A stretch of DNA of 10,579 bases from assembly GCA_007280145.1 (NCBI GenBank), contig QYPU01000107.1, positions 1 to 10,579 of the forward strand, read 5' to 3'. Source of the DNA: Dehalococcoidia bacterium (GTDB taxonomy: Bacteria > Chloroflexota > Dehalococcoidia > GIF9 > UBA5629). The translations under genes were made by a program, and so were the position numbers. Each line of letters opens with the position of its first letter. The first letter of the stretch is position 1. Below the pieces are notes generated by a model. It had not been told where the DNA came from, did no database searches, and saw nothing but the letters and a program-made list of their open reading frames with translations. Shown in pieces: positions 1 through 5,446 of the stretch.

Positions 1-22
1 GTATGAGATAAAGCTGGATTAA
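1..22 (+). CDS. Possible 3' tail of an upstream gene (partial)
   Basis: Frame 2 stays open from the left edge to a TAA at 20-22 and would encode the last residues YEIKLD. The other two + frames meet stops within the first nine bases. Six codons are too few to identify anything, so this is only a possible end of a gene that lies mostly outside the window. If real, the next gene starts 68 bp downstream and could belong to the same operon. Confidence 0.2.
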
Positions 23-90
23 CTAAACCTGGGCGACGAAAGTTAAAAATTGCAGTTAAATATACCGAAATTAAACTATGGAGGTCAGGG

Positions 91-429
91 ATGAGATATG
101 CAGTTCCAGTAACCGATGAAATGATAGCTACACACTTCGGCCATTGCCAACAATTCGCCTTCTTCAATGTTGATGAGGCGAAGAAAGAAATTGTAGACAA
201 GGAAATTATCGCTTCCCCGGGGCATGAGCCCGGGCTGCTTCCAACATGGCTGGCAGAGCAGGGAGCCTCTGTCATCATAGCCAGCGGCATGGGCTCCCGA
301 GCACAAGACCTGTTCAGACAGAATCGCATCGAAGTCATTATTGGTGTTCTAGAGGGCGACCCTGCGAGGGCAGTTCTAGACTATATAGGCGGCAAATTAG
401 CCACAGGCAATAACATTTGTGACCACTAG
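91..429 (+). CDS. NifX/MTH1175-like dinitrogenase Fe-Mo cofactor family protein
   Basis: A 112-residue single-domain protein of the NifB/NifX/MTH1175 family (Pfam Nitro_FeMo-Co type), whose members bind or carry iron-sulfur or iron-molybdenum cofactor precursors in the cytosol. Visible signatures are HFGHC at residues 15-19, GHEPGLLP at 44-51, GMGSRA at 66-71 and the C-terminal NNICDH at 107-112; the last is typical of the stand-alone MTH1175-like branch rather than true NifX. Cys19, Cys110 and nearby histidines are candidate ligands. The ATG is preceded by GGAGGT at 80-85, a good ribosome binding site. The gene leads a run that includes an Mrp ATPase 29 bp downstream and a NifU-like scaffold. 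With no nitrogenase genes in view, a general Fe-S or Mo-enzyme role is inferred. The exact cargo is unknown. Confidence 0.88.
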   Translation: MRYAVPVTDEMIATHFGHCQQFAFFNVDEAKKEIVDKEIIASPGHEPGLLPTWLAEQGASVIIASGMGSRAQDLFRQNRIEVIIGVLEGDPARAVLDYIGGKLATGNNICDH

Positions 430-458
430 GATAAAAGAGATAGGAGAAAAAACAACCT

Positions 459-1472
459 ATGCCAACTGAAGGACAGATAAGAGAAAGCCTAGAAGAAGTA
501 CTAGTTCCAGGTTCTATGCGCAGCCTGGTGAAACTGAATTTAGTCCGCGAAATCACTGTCTCCAACCAAAAAGTCAATATCACCCTTGCCTCTGCAGCTT
601 TGAACCCGGACGCTCAAGATTGGCTCAAGGCCAAAGCCACCGACGTTATAAAGAAACTGCCAGGGGTGAATGAGGTAAATGTTAACTTTATAGAGGCTAA
701 GCCCAAAGAACTCAATGATGTCCACTATGTGGTTGCTGTAATGAGTGGTAAGGGGGGCGTGGGCAAATCCCTTGTGGCAGCACTACTCAGCATTGCGCTT
801 GCCCGCCAGGGTAAGGAGGTTGGTATCCTCGACGCTGACATTACTGGCCCCAGTATCCCCACAATGTTCGGCTTGAGTGGCATCCGCCCCAGCGGCAGTG
901 ATACTGGTATCCTGCCAGTATTATCTAAAATGGGCATTAACATCATGTCCATTAACCTTGTTCTGGAACATGAGGATGATGCAGTTATCTGGCGCGGCCC
1001 TCTTATCGGCAAAGCTATTCAGCAGTTCTGGGAAGACATGCTCTGGGGTAAGCTCGACTGCCTCATAGTCGACCTGCCACCAGGCACCGCTGATGCTCCA
1101 TTGACTGTAATGCAGTCTCTCCCAGTATCTGGGGCGGTTATAGTATTCAGTCCACAGGAGCTGGCAGCGATGGTAGTAAGGAAAGCAATAAAAATGACTC
1201 AACAAATGAATGTCCCTATTATAGGTGTAGTGGAGAATATGAGCTACTTCACTCTGCCTGATTCGGGGAAAAGATTAGAGCTCTTTGGCAAGAGTAAGAG
1301 TGAGGAAATGGCAAAGACAGCCGGTGCACCACTTCTAGCACAAATACCTATCGACCCCGAGCTAGCTCAGCTCTGCGACAAGGGTGAGCTAGAACGCTAT
1401 AGTTCAGATGTATTTGATACCCTTAGCCAGAATTTCATCACCGCGCTACCCCTCAAAGCAAAACAGACATAG
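459..1472 (+). CDS. mrp: Mrp/NBP35 family Fe-S cluster carrier ATPase
   Basis: A 337-residue P-loop ATPase of the Mrp/ApbC/NBP35 family, cytosolic carriers that pass [4Fe-4S] clusters to target enzymes. Residues about 3-80 form an N-terminal MIP18 (DUF59) domain. The ATPase follows, with the deviant Walker A GKGGVGKS at 97-104, the switch I region DADITGPS at 125-132, the DLPPGTAD motif at 205-212, and VVENMSYF at 257-264. Odd: directly after that motif most Mrp proteins have CPxC, which binds the cluster bridging the dimer; here residues 266-269 are LPDS, so both cysteines are missing. Only Cys201 and Cys306 remain, neither in the expected place. A weak AGGAG at 442-446 lies 12 nt before the ATG. 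The family assignment is certain; whether it carries a cluster in the usual way is open. Confidence 0.95.
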   Translation: MPTEGQIRESLEEVLVPGSMRSLVKLNLVREITVSNQKVNITLASAALNPDAQDWLKAKATDVIKKLPGVNEVNVNFIEAKPKELNDVHYVVAVMSGKGGVGKSLVAALLSIALARQGKEVGILDADITGPSIPTMFGLSGIRPSGSDTGILPVLSKMGINIMSINLVLEHEDDAVIWRGPLIGKAIQQFWEDMLWGKLDCLIVDLPPGTADAPLTVMQSLPVSGAVIVFSPQELAAMVVRKAIKMTQQMNVPIIGVVENMSYFTLPDSGKRLELFGKSKSEEMAKTAGAPLLAQIPIDPELAQLCDKGELERYSSDVFDTLSQNFITALPLKAKQT

Positions 1473-1492
1473 AGTGCTCACGGAGACCAGAG

Positions 1493-1942
1493 ATGACTGC
1501 AGAGTTTGATGAGCTGGAGAACCAGATAATGGAGGGGATGAGGCAGGTATATACCGAAACGGTCATCGACCATGCTATGAATCCCCGAAACGTAGGCAGT
1601 ATTCCTGACGCTGATGGTTTTGGTTCTGTAACAGGTCCTTGCGGCGACACTATGGAAATATGGCTCAAGGTAAATGGCAACAAGGTAGAGGATGCTACCT
1701 TCTGGACAGACGGCTGCGGCACAAGTATCGCCTGTGGCAGCATGGCAACAGAAATGATTAAAGCTAAGAATATTGTCCAAGCGTCGGCTATCAATCAAAG
1801 TAAAATCTTAGAAGCTTTGGGGGGGCTACCTGAGGACAGCCTTCACTGCGCTCTGTTAGCAACGAACACCGTTAAAGCGGCAATTCAGGATTACCTGGCC
1901 TTGAAAAACGAGCCATGGAAAAAGGCCTACAGGAAACATTAA
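1493..1942 (+). CDS. NifU/IscU-type iron-sulfur cluster assembly scaffold
   Basis: A 149-residue NifU N-terminal-domain (IscU-like) protein on which Fe-S clusters are built from cysteine-desulfurase sulfur before transfer to carriers such as Mrp. All three canonical cluster cysteines are present: Cys50 in GPCGD (with the regulatory Asp52), Cys75 in DGCGTSIACG and Cys119 in the HC pair 118-119; Cys81 is an additional cysteine. The family start VYTETVIDHAMNPRNVG begins at residue 19, so the N-terminus is about 15 residues longer than many relatives; ATGs at residues 13 and 16 are alternatives, but GGAG at 1482-1485 with 7-nt spacing favours 1493. It lies 20 bp after mrp, and its last 28 bp overlap the next gene. 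No cysteine desulfurase is in the window. Too short to carry the NifU C-terminal domain. Confidence 0.93.
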   Translation: MTAEFDELENQIMEGMRQVYTETVIDHAMNPRNVGSIPDADGFGSVTGPCGDTMEIWLKVNGNKVEDATFWTDGCGTSIACGSMATEMIKAKNIVQASAINQSKILEALGGLPEDSLHCALLATNTVKAAIQDYLALKNEPWKKAYRKH

Positions 1943-2589
1943 CGCCAAAGATTTCTGTCTTCGATTCCATGGCTTCGCAATACGATTCGTGGTTCGAAGA
2001 TAAAGGGGAGCTCATCTTCTCTATAGAAATTCAAGCCTTGCAGCAAGTTCTGTCTCCGCTGCCAAAGCCCTGGCTTGAAATTGGGGTAGGCAGCGGCCGT
2101 TTTGCCCAAGCCCTAAGAATAGAGAACGGGCTAGACCCATCAATCGAGCTCCTTAAGATAGCCAAAAATCGAGGTACAAATGCTTTTCTTGGTAGAGGAG
2201 AAGCAGCTCCCTTTAAGAACAATACCTTCGGTGCAGTATTCCTCATTGTCACCCTGTGTTTTGTAGATTCACCTTTGAAAGTTCTAATGGAGACTAATCG
2301 CCTCCTTATTAGCGAGGGTGGTCATATAGTACTCGGCTTAGTGCTGCGAGAAAGTCCCTGGGGGAAATTCTATGAATTAAAGAGAGCGAAAGCGCACCAT
2401 TTCTACAAGCACGCTACCTTCTACAACTACGCAGAGCTTGAGGCATTCCTCATGCAGGCTGGTTTTTCAATCGAAAAGGTTATTTCAACACTGTTTCAAA
2501 AGCCTAACAAAGTAGAGCATACAGAGTCCCCACAACAGGGCTTTTCTCCCGATGCCGGCTTCACCGTAATTGCGGCTAGGAAATACTAA
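1915..2589 (+). CDS. Class I SAM-dependent methyltransferase (Methyltransf_11 type)
   Basis: A 224-residue Rossmann-fold methyltransferase. Residues 16-28 (FDSMASQYDSWFE) are the usual helical lead-in of the Methyltransf_11 group; motif I is LEIGVGSG at 54-61, the acidic ribose-binding residue is probably Asp74 in GLDPS, the motif IV region is FLIVTLCFVD at 109-118, and LISEGGHIVLG at 131-141 is the post-motif strand. The substrate cannot be read from the sequence. The ATG at 1915 lies inside the 3' end of the scaffold gene (28-bp overlap in another frame) with no clear ribosome binding site, which suggests translational coupling; the alternative ATG at 1969 would remove only 18 residues and also lacks a Shine-Dalgarno. 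Its position between an Fe-S scaffold and mobB hints at a link to cofactor assembly, but this is context only. Confidence 0.88.
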   Translation: MEKGLQETLTPKISVFDSMASQYDSWFEDKGELIFSIEIQALQQVLSPLPKPWLEIGVGSGRFAQALRIENGLDPSIELLKIAKNRGTNAFLGRGEAAPFKNNTFGAVFLIVTLCFVDSPLKVLMETNRLLISEGGHIVLGLVLRESPWGKFYELKRAKAHHFYKHATFYNYAELEAFLMQAGFSIEKVISTLFQKPNKVEHTESPQQGFSPDAGFTVIAARKY

Positions 2590-2621
2590 GTACATAAGCA
2601 CCATTAGAAAGGAGAGGGAAA

Positions 2622-3272
2622 ATGCCTCCCATAGTTTCAATTGTAGGTAAATCGAAGTCAGGGAAGACCACACTTATAGAAGGGCTTATTCCGGAGCTAA
2701 AGTCAAGGGGTTACCGAGTAGCTACCATCAAGCATGCTCGCCGTGAATTAGCTTTTGACAAACCAGACAAGGATAGCTGGCGGCATATTCAGGCTGGAAG
2801 TGAAGCTACAGCCACCGCTTCCTCAGGCCAGATTGTGCTAATCAAGCCTGCCACACAAGATGTTGGCCTCGATGACATAGCCCGCCTCTTTGGAGAAGAC
2901 TATGATATTATCCTCGCCGAAGGATTTAAGCAAAGCAACACGCCTAAGATAGAGGCCCACCGCAAGGAAGTTGGACCACCGCTTAGCAGCCTCAGGAAAC
3001 TCATAGCCATAGCCACCGATGAACCACTTGAAACCAAAACCAGACAGTTCTCTTTGCAAGACATTAAAGGCCTGGCCGACCTCCTGGAAAAAGGCTTCAT
3101 AAAGCCTCAAAGGGAACGAACTTCTATTTATGTAAACAATAGCCCTATATCGCTAAGTGCCTTCCCCAAGGAAATCATTACTAATACCCTTATCGCCATG
3201 GTCTCTAGCTTAAAAGGGATAGAAAACATCAAGAGCCTGGAGATTTTCCTTAGGAAAGAACAAAAACCGTGA
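2622..3272 (+). CDS. mobB: Molybdopterin-guanine dinucleotide biosynthesis protein MobB with C-terminal extension
   Basis: A 216-residue P-loop GTPase of the MobB family, which assists formation or delivery of the guanine dinucleotide form of the molybdenum cofactor used by many anaerobic oxidoreductases. Walker A is GKSKSGKT at 9-16; the MobB hallmark DKDSWRHIQAG spans 49-59, and LAEGFK at 98-103 is the family's conserved EGFK region. The canonical domain ends near residue 160. Residues about 165-216 form an extra segment (VNNSPISLSAFPKEII, then MVSSLKGI at 193-200) resembling a C-terminal extension I recall from MobB of other anaerobes; its job is unknown. AAAGGAG at 2608-2614 gives a strong ribosome binding site. 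MobA, MoaA and MoeA are not in the window. The family call is firm. Confidence 0.92.
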   Translation: MPPIVSIVGKSKSGKTTLIEGLIPELKSRGYRVATIKHARRELAFDKPDKDSWRHIQAGSEATATASSGQIVLIKPATQDVGLDDIARLFGEDYDIILAEGFKQSNTPKIEAHRKEVGPPLSSLRKLIAIATDEPLETKTRQFSLQDIKGLADLLEKGFIKPQRERTSIYVNNSPISLSAFPKEIITNTLIAMVSSLKGIENIKSLEIFLRKEQKP

Positions 3273-3322
3273 GGCTAAGGGACTACCATCGGATATTTAG
3301 AGCTGGGAGTTGAGGCATAACA

Positions 3323-4087
3323 ATGTCAATCATTTATGGACCTGTTCCCTCCTGGCGGCTAGGCAGTTCGCTGGGCATAGACCTTCTATCCGTCAAAGAA
3401 AAGACCTGCTCTTTCAATTGCACCTATTGCCAGTTAGGGAAAACTGTCCACCTTCTGAGTGAACGAAGAGAATTCGTCAACCTGGCTCAGCTAAGCAAAG
3501 AGCTTGGGGCAATCACAAAAATAGAGGCCGACTATGCTACCTTCTCCGGTACAGGAGAGCCAACTTTAGCTAGCAATCTGGGGCGAGCCATAGAAGTAGT
3601 TAGGTCAATTATGCAGCTCCCAATAGCAGTACTGACCAACTCCTCCCTAATGTCCAGGGAGGATGTGCGCCGCGAGCTTACTAAAACCGATGTAGTAGTG
3701 GCAAAACTAGATGCGCCAAATGAGGAGCTATTTACCTTAATAAACAGACCAGCGCTTGGTTTGCATTTCACCGAGATAGTGGCTAGTATTAAAAAATTCA
3801 GGGACAAATATAAGGGCAAGTTAGCTCTCCAGATGATGTTCACCAAAGCCAACAGGGACTATGCCTCAGAAATGGCAATGATAGCTGCTGAAATTTCGCC
3901 AGACGAGGTGCAGCTTAATACGCCCCTCCGCCCCTGCAGGGTAGAGCCTCTGCCGCCTGAGGAGATTGCTGCCATACGGCGAGAGTTCGTCAACTTTAAG
4001 AATATAGTTACAGTGTATGAGACACCAAGGCACAAGGTTATGCCATTGAATTTAGCAGAGACACTACGACGCAGGCCTGAGCTTTAA
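3323..4087 (+). CDS. Radical SAM protein, TYW1/COG0731-like
   Basis: A 254-residue radical SAM enzyme. The cluster motif CxxxCxxC is present as Cys29, Cys33 and Cys36, ligating a [4Fe-4S] cluster that cleaves S-adenosylmethionine. GTGEPT at 76-81 is the SAM amino-group binding GGE-type motif, KLDAPN at 128-133 and NTPLRPC at 199-205 are further family blocks. The N-terminal YGPVPSWRLGSSLGID pattern matches the COG0731 group, related to the tRNA wyosine enzyme TYW1/Taw1 but lacking a flavodoxin domain; many bacterial members have no known substrate, so a tRNA role should not be assumed. A GAGG at 3312-3315 lies 7 nt before the ATG. It ends the six-gene + strand block, 50 bp after mobB, and is itself a likely client of the Fe-S genes upstream. 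Confidence 0.88.
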   Translation: MSIIYGPVPSWRLGSSLGIDLLSVKEKTCSFNCTYCQLGKTVHLLSERREFVNLAQLSKELGAITKIEADYATFSGTGEPTLASNLGRAIEVVRSIMQLPIAVLTNSSLMSREDVRRELTKTDVVVAKLDAPNEELFTLINRPALGLHFTEIVASIKKFRDKYKGKLALQMMFTKANRDYASEMAMIAAEISPDEVQLNTPLRPCRVEPLPPEEIAAIRREFVNFKNIVTVYETPRHKVMPLNLAETLRRRPEL

Positions 4088-4096
4088 TGCACAAGA

Positions 4097-4127
4097 GGTA
4101 TCTGCCGCTGACTGCGGCAGCTATACT
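4097..4127 (+). other. Stable RNA hairpin without U-tract after the radical SAM gene
   Basis: CTGCCGC (4102-4108) and GCGGCAG (4114-4120) pair perfectly around the loop TGACT. The stem extends outward by GGTAT (4097-4101) against ATACT (4123-4127), with one G-U pair and a two-base bulge (4121-4122). No run of T follows on either strand, so it is not a standard intrinsic terminator. It could mark the end of the operon mRNA, act as a 3' stabiliser or pause transcription before the small gene at 4161. Confidence 0.5.
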
Positions 4128-4160
4128 ACTAGCACGATAATACAGTGAAGAAATACCGAA

Positions 4161-4436
4161 ATGGGTGAAAGCAAGAAACTCCTAACTAAAGCTGAGGCGC
4201 AACAGATAGCTGAAAAGTTTTTGCTTACCAAATACTTCCAATCTAGAGTTGACTTCGGCGATAGCCAGCTAATTGTTAAAGACGATGTTCAAATACACCA
4301 ATTACAAGGTAAAATTACCATGTCTTCCCGAAGTTTAGTCGACCGCTTCATTATCCCCAAAACTGCAAATAAGTACGACTTCAAGATAGAAATCGATGCC
4401 CAAGAGGGACAAGTTCTCAATTATGAGTTCACATAG
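4161..4436 (+). CDS. Small hypothetical protein with PepSY-like C-terminal pattern
   Basis: A 91-residue soluble protein that I cannot name. It has no signal peptide, membrane segment or cysteine. Residues 8-25 (beginning LTKAEAQQIAEKFL) look like an amphipathic helix; residues 72-89 (YDFKIEIDAQEGQVLNYE) follow the strand-turn-strand pattern of PepSY-type repeats, where xIDAxxGxVL is usual. That resemblance is weak and is an inference only. No Shine-Dalgarno is seen before the ATG; a GATAAT at 4136-4141 could be a -10 box, but no matching -35 box is present. It is codirectional with the preceding operon but separated from it by a hairpin, and it converges on the pcm gene with a 22-bp gap. The open frame, helix-strand pattern and lack of any competing gene make it likely to be real. 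Confidence 0.68.
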   Translation: MGESKKLLTKAEAQQIAEKFLLTKYFQSRVDFGDSQLIVKDDVQIHQLQGKITMSSRSLVDRFIIPKTANKYDFKIEIDAQEGQVLNYEFT

Positions 4437-4458
4437 ATGCTATATACTTCGATAAATG

Positions 4459-5094
4459 TTAGTTTTCCCAGGCATCATCACCAATGAGAGGCACAAAACG
4501 GCAACCACCCAAATTTTCAACTACATTCCTCTTTTTTTTCTTAGTAACCCTAAGCAAGTCCTGCTCCCATCTTGAACCCACCGGGATAACCAATCTTCCA
4601 CCTACAGATAATTGCTCAAGGAGTGCATCAGGAACATGGGGTGCACCGGAAGTAACTATGATAGCATCATAGGGAGCTCCAGCCACCCAACCTAAAGTCT
4701 TCTCAGCCATATGAACTTCAATATTGGTATAACCCAGCTTGCCTAGAACCTGTCTAGCTGACTCTACTAGTTGGGGAATACGCTCAACACTAACTACCCA
4801 TTTGGCCAGTTCGGCCAATATTGCCGTCTGATAGCCACTTCCAGTGCCTATTTCCAGCACTTTTTCGCTACCTTTGAGCTTTAAAGCTTGGGTCATCAAA
4901 GCCACGATGAAAGGCTGGGAAATGGTCTGCCCAAAACCAATGCTTAAAGGTATATCGTCATAAGCCGAGTGGTAACAATCTGGTGATACAAAAAGCTCAC
5001 GAGGCACGTGTGCCATAGCTGCAAGCACACGCTTATCACTGATTTCTTGGCTCAGGTATCCAACTAATCTAGCTCGGGCTGTATCTAAACCCAC
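4459..5094 (-). CDS. pcm: Protein-L-isoaspartate O-methyltransferase
   Basis: A 211-residue cytosolic methyltransferase (E. coli Pcm is 208 aa) that methylates isoaspartyl residues in aged proteins so they can revert to aspartate. Seen: AYDDIPLSIGFGQTISQP at 44-61, the PCMT substrate and catalytic signature; motif I VLEIGTGSGYQ at 79-89; the VERI post-I segment at 103-106; APYDAIIVTSGAP at 140-152. Odd: the usual GDG loop about eight residues before APYD is AEK at 130-132, so part of the normal SAM site is changed. Translation starts at a GTG (5094-5092) with AAGG ten bases upstream; no in-frame ATG is nearby. Codons for Lys185-Lys188 contain eight consecutive A bases. The gene follows the tail-anchored protein gene by 20 bp, so the two are probably cotranscribed. 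Confidence 0.93.
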   Translation of the reverse strand: MGLDTARARLVGYLSQEISDKRVLAAMAHVPRELFVSPDCYHSAYDDIPLSIGFGQTISQPFIVALMTQALKLKGSEKVLEIGTGSGYQTAILAELAKWVVSVERIPQLVESARQVLGKLGYTNIEVHMAEKTLGWVAGAPYDAIIVTSGAPHVPDALLEQLSVGGRLVIPVGSRWEQDLLRVTKKKKRNVVENLGGCRFVPLIGDDAWEN

Positions 5095-5114
5095 GCATGT
5101 ACTACCTTGAAACT

Positions 5115-5369
5115 TTAACCCAGTATGAATGTCAACACAATAAGGATTAGAAGCAGAGCGCCGGCAATAATACCAATACGCCGTAGCTCAGGCAATACAT
5201 ATTGATAGCGAGTTGTCTGCACTGAAGATAAGGAGGGTTGAACCGAAGGCGCTGAGGCATTGGACTCAGGCGGTGCCTGGCGGATTGGAACACGTTCAAT
5301 GGGCACTCTTTTTGCTAAATTAGCAGCAGTCCTGCGTTTAGCTCTGACTCGTCGTGATTTTTTTGACAT
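5115..5369 (-). CDS. Small basic tail-anchored membrane protein, hypothetical
   Basis: An 84-residue protein of unknown function. Residues 1-20 are very basic (SKKSRRVRAKRR). Residues 21-30 hold the tandem RVPIERVPIR, then a Ser/Pro/Gln-rich linker runs to about residue 55. Residues 65-83 (from IGIIAGALLLILIVLTF) form one transmembrane helix ending at the C-terminus. The topology predicted is a cytoplasmic basic tail with a C-terminal anchor. The basic stretch could touch nucleic acid, ribosomes or acidic lipid, but nothing specific can be read. GGAG (complement of 5377-5380) lies 7 nt before the ATG, and a perfect TATAAT sits at 5393-5398 on this strand. It is the first gene of a likely two-gene unit with pcm. 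Low complexity makes distant homologues hard to detect. Confidence 0.72.
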   Translation of the reverse strand: MSKKSRRVRAKRRTAANLAKRVPIERVPIRQAPPESNASAPSVQPSLSSVQTTRYQYVLPELRRIGIIAGALLLILIVLTFILG

Positions 5370-5392
5370 ATTCCTGCTCCATAAAACCTCTT

Positions 5393-5398
5393 ATTATA
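5393..5398 (-). promoter_or_regulatory. Candidate -10 box for the 5369/pcm unit
   Basis: On the minus strand the sequence at 5398-5393 reads TATAAT, a perfect -10 hexamer. It would start transcription near 5386, giving a leader of about 17 nt that includes the GGAG ribosome binding site. The -35 position at 17-bp spacing (TTCCTT) does not match consensus, so activator help or a weak promoter is possible. Confidence 0.45.
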
Positions 5399-5446
5399 AT
5401 ATATCTGCTACCATCAAGGAAAACTGAGCTGCTCTCTGACTCTAAC

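Noticed and set aside
91..1942. Reading the NifX-like and NifU-like genes as part of a nitrogen fixation cluster
   Set aside because: The NifX-like protein has the NNICDH ending of stand-alone MTH1175-type proteins, the NifU-like protein is only the scaffold domain, and no nifH, D, K, B, E or N is present in the window.
2031..2252. Long antisense open frames opposite the methyltransferase, uvrC and other genes
   Set aside because: They lie in other frames of clearly conserved genes, lack ribosome binding sites and give no recognisable protein pattern.
62..4160. The short sequence ATACCGAAA occurring near 62, 1552 and 4152, twice just upstream of genes
   Set aside because: One copy lies inside the scaffold gene, where it encodes part of the conserved YTET segment; flanking bases do not align well, and nine bases are too few to claim a regulatory repeat.
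5400..5446. Possible intrinsic terminator after the recombinase gene on the minus strand
   Set aside because: Only a four-pair stem with a poor loop can be drawn and the T-run is four bases, so it does not meet the pattern.
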